A DNA stretch of 64,000 bases from Pseudomonadota bacterium (GTDB lineage Bacteria; Pseudomonadota; Alphaproteobacteria; Acetobacterales; Acetobacteraceae), in NCBI GenBank assembly GCA_021801255.1, contig JAJYYH010000002.1, positions 1 through 64,000 on the forward strand, given 5' to 3'. The notes below the pieces were generated by a model. The model searched no databases. It worked only from the letters and a program-made list of their open reading frames with translations, and was not told the origin of the DNA. Below are positions 53,776 through 63,248 of the stretch, in pieces; within the stretch, counting starts at the first letter, position 1; each line of letters opens with the position of its first letter. A program made the translations under genes and the position numbers.

Positions 53776-54081
53776 ATGACCTCTCGTTCACGTGGGTGCC
53801 TGCTGCTGGGTTGCCTCGCGCTAGCCACCGCCATCGGCGGTCTCTCCGCCGCCCACGCCGATGACTGGCATGGCGACGATTGGCACGAGCACGGCTGGGG
53901 CGACTGGGGCGATCGGGACTGGCATGACTGGCACGAGCATTGGGGTGGCCCCGGTTATGGCTACCCCTATGGCGCGCCGCCGCCCGTGGTCTACGCGCCA
54001 CCCCCCGTCTATGCCCCCCCGCCCCCCGGCAGCTATCCACCGCCGATGTATTATCCGCCGCGCTACGGCGATGATGACTGA
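53776..54081 (+). CDS. Secreted His/Asp/Trp-rich small protein
   Basis: A 101-residue protein with a signal peptide (GCLLLGCLALATAIGGLSAAHA), a central repeat-like DWHGDDWHEHGWGDWGDRDW segment rich in Asp, Trp and His, and a C-terminal Pro/Tyr tail (VVYAPPPVYAPPPPGSYPPP). Likely periplasmic or surface exposed; the His/Asp repeats suggest metal binding but this is inference. The longer open frame starting at 53,272 is rejected because ATG 53776 begins a proper signal peptide. The last codons and stop are duplicated directly downstream. Confidence 0.7.
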   Translation: MTSRSRGCLLLGCLALATAIGGLSAAHADDWHGDDWHEHGWGDWGDRDWHDWHEHWGGPGYGYPYGAPPPVVYAPPPVYAPPPPGSYPPPMYYPPRYGDDD

Positions 54082-54107
54082 CGCCGCGCTACGGCGATGA
54101 GGACTGA
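54056..54107 (+). repeat. 26-bp tandem duplication spanning a stop codon
   Basis: Two adjacent 26-bp units beginning CGCCGCGCTACGGCGATGA (54056-54081 and 54082-54107) differ by one base (T to G). Each ends in ACTGA, so the stop codon of the small secreted protein gene is present twice in the same phase-independent arrangement. It looks like a recent slippage event. Confidence 0.85.
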
Positions 54108-54134
54108 CCAGCGCCAAAGCCGAGTTGCATCGTT

Positions 54135-55409
54135 GTGAGCCTTGCCCGCGCGCGGCGCGGCCGGAGCCGGCTTCCAATCATCGCCGGGGCCTGGCCGGGG
54201 CCGGCGCGGCGGCTGTTCGCCGCGCGCTTCCTGCGCAGCCTCGCGCAAGGCTCCCTGGTGGTCGATTTTACCCTCTATCTCCGCCTCTTGCACTGGAGCG
54301 CGACCGCCATCGGTGCGCTCCTGGCCGGGAGCTTCGTCCTCGGCGCGGTTCTGAGCCTGCTGGTCGGCCCGGCCAGCGATCGATGTGGCTGCAAGCCCCT
54401 GCTGGTCGGCTACGAGCTGGCCATCGCGCTGGCGTTTTTTGCCACCGCCTGGACCACCAACCCCTGGGTTATCGGCTGCGCCGCCGTGTTCGCCGGTTTT
54501 GGCCGCGGGGCCAATGGCGCGCCGGGCTGCTTCGTGCCGGCGGAATTGAGCTGGCTCGCCCGCGTCGTCCCCGCCGCGCGGCGGGGCGCTGCCTACAGCA
54601 TCAACACGGCGATGGGCTTCATCGGCATGGGTCTGGGGGCGCTGCTGGCCATTACCCCCGCTTTCTGGACCCGGCTGCTTCCCGGCGCCGCGGGCTATCG
54701 CCCGCTTTTCCTGCTCGGCGGCGGCATCGCCGTGGCGATCGCCTCGCTCCTCGCGGCAACGCCTGAACAGCTCCCATGCGCCCCGGCCGAACGAGAGGCG
54801 CGCGCCCCACCCCCGCGATCTGCCCCGCTGCGCCGGGGTGAGCGTCGGCGGCTCTGGCAGATCGCGATCATCAGCCTGTTCAGCGGCGTCTCGCTCGGCC
54901 TTTCCGGGCCGCTGATCGCCTATTGGCTCGCGGTCAAATTTCGGGTTGATCCGATGCACATCGCGCCGGTTCTTGCCGTGGCCTTCGTCGCCGCCGCGCT
55001 CTCGGCCTTTGCGACCGCCTGGCTTGCCGAGCGGTTTGGCGCCGCGCGCAGTTTTGTTTTCCTTCAGGGATTTGGTACCCTCCTGCTGTTCAGTTTTCCC
55101 TTCATCCCATCATTTACGCTCGCCGCGGCGGTTTGGATATTACGATTTGCCATCGAACGCGGCGCAACCGGTGCCATGGAAGCGGTCATCATGGGCCTCG
55201 TCCGGGCCCATAAACGTGGCCTGGCAGGCGGTCTCGGCACCGCCTCGCTGGCCTTGCCACGCGCGCTCGGCCCGCTCGCGGCCGGCTACTGGATCGCCGC
55301 GGGCGATCTTGCCACCCCTTTTGTAATCGCCGCCGCTCTGCAATCCATTTACGCGGCCTTGTTCGGCATTGCGTTCTTCTCGCGTGATCGCGCCATCACG
55401 GATTCTTGA
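54135..55409 (+). CDS. Major facilitator superfamily transporter
   Basis: A 424-residue membrane protein with twelve hydrophobic helices in two bundles joined by a basic/Pro-rich linker (about residues 210-235). The MFS loop 2-3 motif appears as GPASDRCGCKPLL. A Gly-rich helix (GAAYSINTAMGFIGMGLGALL) lies near helix 5. Substrate is unknown; it may be a drug or metabolite exporter. Translation probably starts at GTG 54135, 27 bp after the duplicated stop region. No regulator gene is adjacent. Confidence 0.85.
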   Translation: MSLARARRGRSRLPIIAGAWPGPARRLFAARFLRSLAQGSLVVDFTLYLRLLHWSATAIGALLAGSFVLGAVLSLLVGPASDRCGCKPLLVGYELAIALAFFATAWTTNPWVIGCAAVFAGFGRGANGAPGCFVPAELSWLARVVPAARRGAAYSINTAMGFIGMGLGALLAITPAFWTRLLPGAAGYRPLFLLGGGIAVAIASLLAATPEQLPCAPAEREARAPPPRSAPLRRGERRRLWQIAIISLFSGVSLGLSGPLIAYWLAVKFRVDPMHIAPVLAVAFVAAALSAFATAWLAERFGAARSFVFLQGFGTLLLFSFPFIPSFTLAAAVWILRFAIERGATGAMEAVIMGLVRAHKRGLAGGLGTASLALPRALGPLAAGYWIAAGDLATPFVIAAALQSIYAALFGIAFFSRDRAITDS

Positions 55410-55587
55410 TGATAGCTGCCCGTCACGGTAACATTCCACGGGATGACAATCGAAAATACCCAGTTATGAACTTGGATTTTTCATACTTGAGAATGAAACG
55501 CATTTTCTGATGTTACAAAAATCTTTCAAATATTTTTTGATTTTGTGATTTGATCGACTTCATCAGCAATTTTTTGGGCATATCGGT

Positions 55588-56844
55588 ATGCAGGCCACGG
55601 ATTGGCAGTCTTTGCGACTGTGTTCCGTTCAGAATAGCCTCGCCGTTGGGCGAGACGCCTTGCCGTCGATCTGCGTGCTGAAATGGGGTGGTCTCGGCAG
55701 TGTGCTCACGACACGACCCTTTCTCCAGGCGCTGCGCGACCGGTTCGCAGGGCTGCACCGGATTATTTATATCACGACAGCTTCCAACGCGCCGCTGGTC
55801 GAACGCTTGGGCCTGGTCGATCAGATTTTTATGTTGGAGCCGCGCGGCTTTCGCATTATCCCAGCGCTGCGGCTGACACACCGGTTGCGCCAGGCTCAGA
55901 CAAGCATCTTCTTCGATCTGCAGATCCATACCCATCGCCGTCTCGCGCAGACGGTCGCACGATTGAGCGGCGCGTCCCGCCGGTTCGGCTTTTTCCGGCC
56001 ACGCGAGAGCATTCCGCCGCACTGCCACGGCGTCTATGCCAATCCCTTCGCGCCGGTCGATCAACTCTATCTCGAAATGGCACGTCTCGCCGGCGCCCCA
56101 CCGCCGCGCCCAAAACATATCCGCCCGCTCGGGATCAGTTTAGGGGACGAGGAAAAAGCGCGGGCCCTTCTCCATGGCTGGCTCACCCCCCAGGAGCGTC
56201 TCCTGGTCGTCAACCCCAATGCCTCCGCAACCGCTCTGGTCAGGCGCTGGCCGATTCCACGCTACGCGGCAACACTCGCGGCATTGCTGCGTGAAATGCC
56301 GCGGCTGAAAATCGCCCTGATTGGTTCTGACAGGGAGCGCGCATATGTCGAGACCCTGCGTGCGATGCTTCCCAGCGAAAAAACCCGGGTTAAAAACGTG
56401 GCTGGCCTGACCTCGCTTGGCAGCTTGATGGCGCTCATCGCGCGGGCCGATTGCGTGCTCAGCAATGATAGCGGCCCGCTCCATCTTGCCCTGGCGCTCG
56501 ATGTGCCGACCGTCGGCCTGTTCGGCCCCGTACACCCGGACCATAACGCACGGCTAGGGCGGCCGGAGCGTAAAATCATTCTTTACCATCCGGTGCTTTG
56601 CAGCCCCTGCGTACACCACGTCGCGAAACCTCCTTGTGGCGGCAATAACCATTGCATGCGGATGATTTCCCCCGAAGAGGTCGCGGATGCGTGCCGGGTT
56701 CTGTTGTCAAACCCTCCGCATGGGTCACGAGACGCCTTGCCGGAATGGCGATTTACCCGCTACGGGCCAGACGCCGATGCGCTGCGCGCCATTGCGGGCA
56801 TGCGGGCTGACCCATCCGCCCCGTGCACTACTCCCTCAATGTAA
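55588..56844 (+). CDS. Glycosyltransferase family 9 (heptosyltransferase-like)
   Basis: A 418-residue GT9 enzyme of the ADP-heptose:LPS heptosyltransferase type with a GT-B fold. ICVLKWGGLGSVLTTRPFLQAL opens the N-terminal domain, DLQIHTHRRLAQTVARL follows, and the C-terminal nucleotide-sugar domain holds LSNDSGPLHLALALDVPTVGLFGP. A Cys-rich segment near the end (LCSPCVHHVAKPPCGGNNHC) is common in GT9. Predicted to add heptose or a related sugar to LPS core at the inner membrane. The upstream 180 bp are unusually AT-rich and should contain the promoter. Its 3' end overlaps the convergent glucosidase gene by 17 bases. Confidence 0.88.
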   Translation: MQATDWQSLRLCSVQNSLAVGRDALPSICVLKWGGLGSVLTTRPFLQALRDRFAGLHRIIYITTASNAPLVERLGLVDQIFMLEPRGFRIIPALRLTHRLRQAQTSIFFDLQIHTHRRLAQTVARLSGASRRFGFFRPRESIPPHCHGVYANPFAPVDQLYLEMARLAGAPPPRPKHIRPLGISLGDEEKARALLHGWLTPQERLLVVNPNASATALVRRWPIPRYAATLAALLREMPRLKIALIGSDRERAYVETLRAMLPSEKTRVKNVAGLTSLGSLMALIARADCVLSNDSGPLHLALALDVPTVGLFGPVHPDHNARLGRPERKIILYHPVLCSPCVHHVAKPPCGGNNHCMRMISPEEVADACRVLLSNPPHGSRDALPEWRFTRYGPDADALRAIAGMRADPSAPCTTPSM

Positions 56845-58948
56845 TCCGCACCGGCGCGCCATTGCGGCTTTTCGGCAGGCACGTCACCCGGTCGCCGCTG
56901 CGCTGAAAGGTGAGGTCAACCCGGTCCGCGCCGAGCGCCAGACCGCGCAGGTGCAACAGGTCGAGGCCTTCGGGGAGGGCCGGGTGGTCGAGGGTAATGC
57001 TGCCCTCCCAGCCATCGACCGTGAGGCCAAGGCAGGATTGCAGCAGCATGAACACCGCGCCCGCCGCCCAGGCCTGCGGCAGGCAGGCGACCGGGTAGGC
57101 GATCGGGGCCTCGCCGGGGGCGCGGCGGAAGCCGCAAAACAATTCCGGCAGACGCATGTCGAAATGCACCGCCGCCTCGAACATTTTCTCCGTGAAATGC
57201 AGCGCCGGCCCGGCATGACCATAGCGGGCGAGGCCGGCCACGCAAAGCGCCGTGTCATGCGGCCAGATCGAGCCGTTGTGGTAGGACATTGGGTTGAACC
57301 GCGCCTCGCCGCGCGCCAGCGTGCGGATGCCCCAGCCAGAATCGAAGCGCCCGCTGGTGAGCAGGCGGGCCTCACGGGCGGCGCGCTCGGGCGCGGGCAG
57401 GCCAGAAAACAGCAATTGCCCGGCATTCGAACTCAGCACCCGACAAAGTGCGCCCTCGCCGTCAACCGCGATGCCGTAGCTGCCCGCCTCTGGCATCCAG
57501 AATTTTTCCTCGACCGCCAGGCGCAGCGCCTCGGCGCGCGCCTCCCAACCTGTCGCCAGCGTTGCCTCGCCGCGCCGGCGTGCGAGTTCCGCCATGGCCC
57601 GGAGGGCGGCGAACACGTAGCCCTGCACCTCGACCAGCGCGATCGGGCCGGGGGGGAAATTGCCGTCGGCATGGAACACCGAATCCTCGCTATCCTTCCA
57701 GCCCTGATTGGCGAGCCCGGTTTCGGCGCCACGCGCATAGGCGAGAAAACCCGCCGCGTGGCCATCACAGCTCCGCTCGATCCAACCCATCGCAGCGAGC
57801 AGATGCGGCCAGAGCGTGGCGATGAAGGCGAGATCGCCGGTGCGCGCGGCAAAGGCCCCGGCCAGCATGACGAACAGCGGCGTGGTATCGACGCCGCCGT
57901 AATAATGGCCGAACGGCAGCTCACCGAGCGCTGTCATCTCGCCCTTGCGCGCCTCGTGCATGATTTTCCCCGGTTCGGCGTCGCGGAAGGCCGAGGTTTC
58001 CCGCGCCTGGGTGTGGGCCAAGAATTTCAGTACGCCGCGGGCGAGGCCAGGATCGAGCCACAACGTTTCCAGCGCGGTGATGATGGCATCGCGCCCGAAC
58101 GTGGTGGAAAACCATGGGATGCCGGCATAAGGGTAAGGCCCGGTCGGCAATTCGGTGGTCAGCAGCGCGAGATCGGCGGCCGAGCGGTCGATCCAGGCGT
58201 GGAACAGCCTGACCGAGGTGGCGAGCCGCGCGCCGCGCCGGCGCTCGCGCCACATGCTTGCTCGTGCGCGCGCCGCCAGGGCACGGAATTGTTTGGCCTC
58301 CGCCACCGCTGCGGTGGGGCCGATGCTGAGATAGAGCGTGGCACTGCCCTCGGGCGGTAGTTCGAAGTGGAATTCGGCGCGATCGGCGGCAAGCGTCGTG
58401 GGATCGGCGGAAAATCCGATAAATGTCTGGCGCTCCACGCCATCGAGGCCGCGATAGGCGAGCCGCACCCCGCGCCCTTCGATCACCGGCGCCAGCGGCG
58501 CGCCACGTTCGGCGCGCCGGCTGCCGCGCACCTCGAACATATCGCGGAAATCGGCGTCGAACAGCAGCACCAGCGGCACCACCGCTGGCCTGGTGCTGAA
58601 ATTGGTGAGTTGCAGCCGCTCATGCAGATGGCGGTTCCAGAGAAAGCGGCGACGCTCAAGATGGATCACCCCTTCGGGCAGCGGCACGCCCCCGAGCGGG
58701 GGCAGCGGCCGGTTGGTCAGATTGGCGGTGAAGAAGACGTTGTCATGGCTGATCGCGGTGGCGAGCAGCGCCGGCGCGGTCTCGCCGAACAGCAGGCGGA
58801 GGCGCGAAAGGATGCGCGTGTCCTCGTCGAACAGCCCATCGCCGACGCCGAGGATATCGCCGCTGGCCTCCGAGACGACGAAAGTATCGCCGCGCTTGAG
58901 CGCGTGGAGGTGCAGCGGCAGATGGGCCGGCGGCGGATCATCCGCCAT
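56828..58948 (-). CDS. Amylo-alpha-1,6-glucosidase/glycogen debranching-type glycoside hydrolase
   Basis: A 706-residue protein with an N-terminal beta-rich glycogen-debranching N domain (residues of about 15-230, FVVSEASGDILGVGDGLFDEDTR) and an (alpha/alpha)6 barrel C-terminal part. GIPWFSTTFGRDAIITALETLW with the conserved Asp, NQGWKDSEDSVF, and SGWGIRTLARGE, NPMSYHNGSIWPHDTALC carry the catalytic and substrate-binding residues typical of GH15/GH63-like debranching enzymes. Cytoplasmic, no signal. Members act on trehalose/glycogen-type alpha-glucans or mannosylglycerate-like compounds; here glycogen is not confirmed because no glg genes are near. Confidence 0.85.
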   Translation of the reverse strand: MADDPPPAHLPLHLHALKRGDTFVVSEASGDILGVGDGLFDEDTRILSRLRLLFGETAPALLATAISHDNVFFTANLTNRPLPPLGGVPLPEGVIHLERRRFLWNRHLHERLQLTNFSTRPAVVPLVLLFDADFRDMFEVRGSRRAERGAPLAPVIEGRGVRLAYRGLDGVERQTFIGFSADPTTLAADRAEFHFELPPEGSATLYLSIGPTAAVAEAKQFRALAARARASMWRERRRGARLATSVRLFHAWIDRSAADLALLTTELPTGPYPYAGIPWFSTTFGRDAIITALETLWLDPGLARGVLKFLAHTQARETSAFRDAEPGKIMHEARKGEMTALGELPFGHYYGGVDTTPLFVMLAGAFAARTGDLAFIATLWPHLLAAMGWIERSCDGHAAGFLAYARGAETGLANQGWKDSEDSVFHADGNFPPGPIALVEVQGYVFAALRAMAELARRRGEATLATGWEARAEALRLAVEEKFWMPEAGSYGIAVDGEGALCRVLSSNAGQLLFSGLPAPERAAREARLLTSGRFDSGWGIRTLARGEARFNPMSYHNGSIWPHDTALCVAGLARYGHAGPALHFTEKMFEAAVHFDMRLPELFCGFRRAPGEAPIAYPVACLPQAWAAGAVFMLLQSCLGLTVDGWEGSITLDHPALPEGLDLLHLRGLALGADRVDLTFQRSGDRVTCLPKSRNGAPVRITLRE

Positions 58949-59158
58949 GCGGCACCAGGGCCGGGCGGCGAGCGGCGCTCATGCAGTGGTACGGCATTTC
59001 CGGGGCTCCTTGTTCGCGGCGCTTCACCTTGGCTCGGCGGAATTTATCGTGCTCGGATGCCGTCGGATAGTCACGTCCTGGTGCGACGATTTTGCTGGCC
59101 AGCATGTCCGATGCGTGATTAACATGACGTTAACGAGAAATTTATAAGGGAGACAGTC

Positions 59159-60229
59159 ATGGCGTTCGCCGATCTTTATGACATCAAGGGTACCGACCCC
59201 GCCTGGACGGTGCCGCAGGATTTCACCGCGGTATTCAACTGGGAGTTCGCGCCCGAGCGCTCGCGCCTGCTCGGCCTCTATGAGCGCGGCAAGACCATGC
59301 AGTGGAATGCCACCGACCGCCTCGACTGGAGCCTGGAACTCGACCCCGAGGATCCGCAGCAACTACCGCCCGATGCGCTGCCGATCAACGCCGCGCCGTT
59401 TTTCCAAAACCTTTCGCGCCAGGAGCAGATGACGATCCGCCGCCACCATCAGGCCTGGAGCACCTCGCAATTCCTCCACGGCGAGCAGGGGGCGTTGATC
59501 TGCGCCGCGAAAATCGTCCAGCAGGTGCCCGATCTCGACGCCAAGTTCTACGCCGCGACCCAGGTGATGGACGAGGCGCGCCATGTCGAGGTCTATAAGA
59601 AACTGCTGGAAAAATTCGGCCTCGCCTATCCGATGACGGCGCCGCTCAAGCAGCTTCTGGAGCAGGTGCTGCGCGATCCCCGCTGGGACATGACCTATCT
59701 CGGCATGCAGGTGGTGATCGAGGGCCTCGCCCTCGCCGCTTTCGCGCGCATCCGCGATCAGGCGCAAAACCCGCTCGCCGCCGCGGTGAACGCCTATGTC
59801 ATGGAGGACGAGGCCCGCCATGTCGCGTTCGGGCGGCTGTCGCTGCGGCAGTATTACCCGGAACTCAGCCAGGCGGAGCGCGACGAGCGCGAGGAATTCC
59901 TCGTCGAGGCCTGCTATCTCATGCGCGATCGCTTCGACGCCGTCGAACTCTGGCGCCATCTCGATCTGCCGGTCGAGGCGTGTCTCGATCATCTGCACAA
60001 CAGCGGCGCGCTGGCGTCCTTCCGCACCCGGCTCTTCTCGCGCATCGTGCCGACGGTGAAGGATATCGGGCTTTGGGGCGCGGTGGCGCGGAAGGGCTAT
60101 GCCCAGATGGGGGTGCTTGACTTCGCCAATGTCGATCTCGAGGCAATGGCCGAGAACGATGAGAAGGTGGCCAGCGCCTTCGACGCCCGCCGCCGCCATG
60201 TCGATGCGACGATCGCCGCCGGGGCGTAG
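59159..60229 (+). CDS. Ferritin-like diiron protein, R2-like
   Basis: A 356-residue soluble protein with the four-helix carboxylate-bridged diiron arrangement of ribonucleotide reductase R2 and related oxidases. Iron ligands appear as Glu in HGEQGALICAAK, Glu and His in MDEARHVEVY, Glu in VIEGLALAAF, and Glu and His in MEDEARHVAFG. No nrdA or nrdF partner is near and the Tyr radical position cannot be assigned, so it is not a canonical R2. It could be a diiron oxygenase; its substrate is unknown. RBS AAGGGAG lies upstream of ATG 59159. Confidence 0.85.
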   Translation: MAFADLYDIKGTDPAWTVPQDFTAVFNWEFAPERSRLLGLYERGKTMQWNATDRLDWSLELDPEDPQQLPPDALPINAAPFFQNLSRQEQMTIRRHHQAWSTSQFLHGEQGALICAAKIVQQVPDLDAKFYAATQVMDEARHVEVYKKLLEKFGLAYPMTAPLKQLLEQVLRDPRWDMTYLGMQVVIEGLALAAFARIRDQAQNPLAAAVNAYVMEDEARHVAFGRLSLRQYYPELSQAERDEREEFLVEACYLMRDRFDAVELWRHLDLPVEACLDHLHNSGALASFRTRLFSRIVPTVKDIGLWGAVARKGYAQMGVLDFANVDLEAMAENDEKVASAFDARRRHVDATIAAGA

Positions 60230-60695
60230 CGCGGCGGGCGCGAAAGCACATGGCGCCGGGCGTGTGTCGGGCGCCGTGTGTATGCGGATCGAATACGCGC
60301 CAGGGTAGAGTTGGCCATGCGGGCAGTTTTGCGCCGCGCGGCCCCGCCCGGAACCCGCCGCCACCGGTCTCCGAGGATTTGTCCACTGCCCAGCGAATTG
60401 CCAAGAGTTTCAATGGGGTGACAGACAAAGCTCAATTAGCCTTCCGGGACATGAAAAAATTCACAATAAAATCAAATGATTAGAGGTTTTGTTGTGATTT
60501 CAGCCAGACCTTTCCACAGCGACCAATTCCGGCGGCGGCGCCCTCTCGCGACATTCTGCCCACAAACTTATTCACAGGTCGTTCCCCGTTGGGCGGTGGC
60601 GCGAATTACAACCATTGGCAGCGCCGGTGATGACGTCGGCCGGGTCGGCAGCACACCCCTTGAGCCAAGGCAAGGCAGCGCCTAATCCCCTTGCC
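60230..60695. other. 466-bp intergenic region with an AT-rich island
   Basis: No gene recognised. 60,440-60,500 is strikingly AT-rich for this genome. TTATTCACA (60568-60576) and CTTTCCACA (60510-60518) are each close to the DnaA-box consensus TTATCCACA. With only two imperfect boxes this is not enough to call an origin; the AT-rich part more likely holds the uvrC promoter. Confidence 0.4.
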
Positions 60696-62642
60696 ATGCC
60701 GGAGTCGTCGCCCTCACCCCCGCCCCCCATCGCGCCCCCCATCCCGCCGCGGGCCGGCGCCGCGGTGATCCTCGACGCGCTGGCGACCCTACCGGAGGTG
60801 CCCGGGGTCTATCGCATGCTCGATGTCAAGGGCAATGCGCTCTATGTCGGCAAGGCGCGCAACCTCAAAAAACGCGTGCCGGCCTATACCCAGCCGGCGC
60901 GGCTGCCTGAGCGGCTACGGCGGATGGTTGCCGAAACTTGCGCGCTCGAAATCATCATCACCCATAGCGAGGCCGAGGCGCTGCTACTCGAAGCAACGCT
61001 GATCAAGCGCCTCAAGCCGCGCTTCAACATCGTTTTGCGTGACGACAAATCCTATCCCTGGCTGATGCTGACCGAGGATCACCCCTCCCCGCAAATCGCC
61101 AAGCATCGCGGCGCGCAGGTGCGCAAGGCGAGCTATTGGGGACCATTCGCCTCGGCCTGGGCGGTCAACCAGACGCTCACCGAATTGCAACGGATTTTTC
61201 TCCTGCGAAGCTGCGCCGATACGGTCTTCAGCGCCCGCACGCGGCCCTGCCTGCTCTACCAAATCCGCCGCTGCTCAGGCCCTTGTGTCGGGCGCATCAG
61301 CGCCCCCGACTACGCCGCCCTGGTCGAGCAGGCCAAGGCGTTTCTGGGCGGCGGCGGCGTGCGTATCCAGCGCCAGCTCGCGGCCGAGATGGAGGAAGCC
61401 TCGGCGGCCCTCGAATTCGAGCGCGCGGCGATGCTGCGTGATCGCATCCGCGGCCTGACGCAGGTACAGGGCCACGGCGCGGTCAACCCGGGGAGCCTCG
61501 GAGACGCCGATCTCATCGCCGCCTGGCAGGCCGGCGGGCGCACCGCGATCCAGGTGTTTTTCATCCGTGGCGGGCACAATAACGGCAACCGCGCCTTCTT
61601 CCCGAGCCACGCCGAGAGCGAGCCGGTCGAGGCCGTGCTCGCCGCCTTCGTCGCGCAATTCTATGACGACAAGCCGCCGCCCCGCCTCATCCTGCTCAGC
61701 CACGACCTTCCCGAGCAGGCGCTGATCGCCGAGGCGTTATCGCTCAAGGCGGGGATGCTCAAGGTGGCGCGGCGGGTGGAACTTCTGGTGCCGCGGCGCG
61801 GCGAGAAGCGCGCCGCCCTCGACCTCGCCCGCATCAACGCCCGCGAGGCGCTGGAGCGCCGCCTCGCCGAGGCCGCCGGGCAGGCAACCTTACTCGCAGG
61901 CCTCACCGAGCTTCTCGGCCTGTCCGCGCCGCCCCGCCGCATCGAGGTCTATGACAACAGCCACATCATGGGCACCAGTCCCTATGGCGTGATGATCGTG
62001 GCCGGCCCCGAGGGGTTCGAGAAATCCGCCTACCGCAAATTCGCCATTCGCGGGCCGATCACCCCGGGCGACGATTTCGCCATGCTGCGCGAGATGCTGG
62101 AGCGCCGCTTCGCCCGCCTGCCCGCCAGGCGCGAGGACGCCCCCGATGACGCCGCCTGGCCCGATCTGTTGCTCATCGATGGCGGCGCCGGTCAGCTCGC
62201 CGTTGCCGCGGCGGTGCTGGCCGCGCGCGGCATCACCGATCTGCCTCTCCTCGCCATCGCCAAGGGGCCGGATCGCGACGCCGGGCGGGAGTGGTTTCAT
62301 CGCCTCGGCCAGCCCCCGTTCCAGCTCCCGCCGCGCGCCCCGGTGCTCTACTACCTCCAGCGGCTGCGTGACGAGGCGCATCGTTTCGCCATCTCCAGCC
62401 ATCGCAGCGGCCGCGCCAGGCGGCTCGTGCAAAGCGAACTCGACGAGATCGCCGGTATCGGTGCGGCGCGCAAACGGGCGCTGCTCAATCATTTCGGCTC
62501 GGTGCGTGGGGTCAAGCAGGCGGGGCTCAGCGATCTCGAAGCCGCCCCCGGCATCAACCGCGAGATGGCGCGGCGCCTTTATGCGCATTTCAACCCCGGT
62601 GTGCGGCTGGCGGAGATTTCCTCGCCACGGCGAAGCGGCTAG
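60696..62642 (+). CDS. uvrC: Excinuclease ABC subunit C
   Basis: The dual-incision nuclease of nucleotide excision repair. The 648-residue product has a GIY-YIG domain ([21 protein letters not shown]) for the 3' cut, a conserved Cys region, a UVR motif ([21 protein letters not shown]) that contacts UvrB, the RNase H-like domain for the 5' cut ([16 protein letters not shown]), and C-terminal helix-hairpin-helix repeats ([20 protein letters not shown]). ATG 60696 is chosen because the protein then starts [11 protein letters not shown]; the 27-codon upstream extension is not conserved. pgsA follows 12 bp later. Confidence 0.95.
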   Translation: MPESSPSPPPPIAPPIPPRAGAAVILDALATLPEVPGVYRMLDVKGNALYVGKARNLKKRVPAYTQPARLPERLRRMVAETCALEIIITHSEAEALLLEATLIKRLKPRFNIVLRDDKSYPWLMLTEDHPSPQIAKHRGAQVRKASYWGPFASAWAVNQTLTELQRIFLLRSCADTVFSARTRPCLLYQIRRCSGPCVGRISAPDYAALVEQAKAFLGGGGVRIQRQLAAEMEEASAALEFERAAMLRDRIRGLTQVQGHGAVNPGSLGDADLIAAWQAGGRTAIQVFFIRGGHNNGNRAFFPSHAESEPVEAVLAAFVAQFYDDKPPPRLILLSHDLPEQALIAEALSLKAGMLKVARRVELLVPRRGEKRAALDLARINAREALERRLAEAAGQATLLAGLTELLGLSAPPRRIEVYDNSHIMGTSPYGVMIVAGPEGFEKSAYRKFAIRGPITPGDDFAMLREMLERRFARLPARREDAPDDAAWPDLLLIDGGAGQLAVAAAVLAARGITDLPLLAIAKGPDRDAGREWFHRLGQPPFQLPPRAPVLYYLQRLRDEAHRFAISSHRSGRARRLVQSELDEIAGIGAARKRALLNHFGSVRGVKQAGLSDLEAAPGINREMARRLYAHFNPGVRLAEISSPRRSG

Positions 62643-62654
62643 TCTCGCGCCCCA

Positions 62655-63248
62655 ATGCTCACCGACCTGCCCAATCTCCTGACCCTCTCGCGGATCGCGG
62701 CGATCCCGCTGCTCGTCATGCTGCTCGCCTTCGGCCGTGCCTGGGCTGACCTCGCCGCGACCGCGCTGTTCGCGCTGGCCGCGATCACTGACTATCTCGA
62801 CGGCCAGCTCGCGCGGCATTGGCGCCAGACCTCGGATTTCGGCCGCATGCTCGACCCCATCGCCGACAAGCTCCTGGTCGGCGCGGTGCTGATGGTGCTG
62901 GTCGGCACCAGCCGCCTCAGCCGCTTCGGCCTCTATCCCGCCATCGTCATCATGCTGCGCGAGATTTTGGTAAGCGGGCTTCGCGAATATCTCGCCGGTA
63001 TGCGCGTCGGCCTGCCGGTGACGAAACTCGCCAAGTGGAAGACCGGCGTGCAGCTCACCGCCCTCGGCGCGCTGATCGCCGGCAACGGCACCCCGATCCT
63101 GCTCGGCCTCGGCACTTTCCCGCTGGCGCTGATCGGCGAGGCGCTGCTCTGGCTCGCCGCGCTGCTGACGCTCCTGACTGGCTGGGACTATCTCACCGCC
63201 GGGCTGCGCCACGCCGCCGCCGTGCCCCTGCCACCTGAGCGGCCATGA
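62655..63248 (+). CDS. pgsA: CDP-diacylglycerol-glycerol-3-phosphate 3-phosphatidyltransferase
   Basis: Makes phosphatidylglycerol phosphate from CDP-diacylglycerol and glycerol 3-phosphate in the inner membrane. The 197-residue product carries the CDP-alcohol phosphatidyltransferase motif DYLDGQLARHWRQTSDFGRM followed by LDPIADK, with all four Asp residues, and about five to six hydrophobic helices. The uvrC-pgsA order is conserved in many proteobacteria. mobB starts inside its stop codon (ATGA). Confidence 0.95.
   Translation: MLTDLPNLLTLSRIAAIPLLVMLLAFGRAWADLAATALFALAAITDYLDGQLARHWRQTSDFGRMLDPIADKLLVGAVLMVLVGTSRLSRFGLYPAIVIMLREILVSGLREYLAGMRVGLPVTKLAKWKTGVQLTALGALIAGNGTPILLGLGTFPLALIGEALLWLAALLTLLTGWDYLTAGLRHAAAVPLPPERP

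Noticed and set aside
60505-60580. Possible replication origin (AT-rich stretch and DnaA-box-like 9-mers)
   Set aside because: Only two imperfect boxes, no cluster, no dnaA, hemE or parAB neighbours; a uvrC promoter region explains it better.
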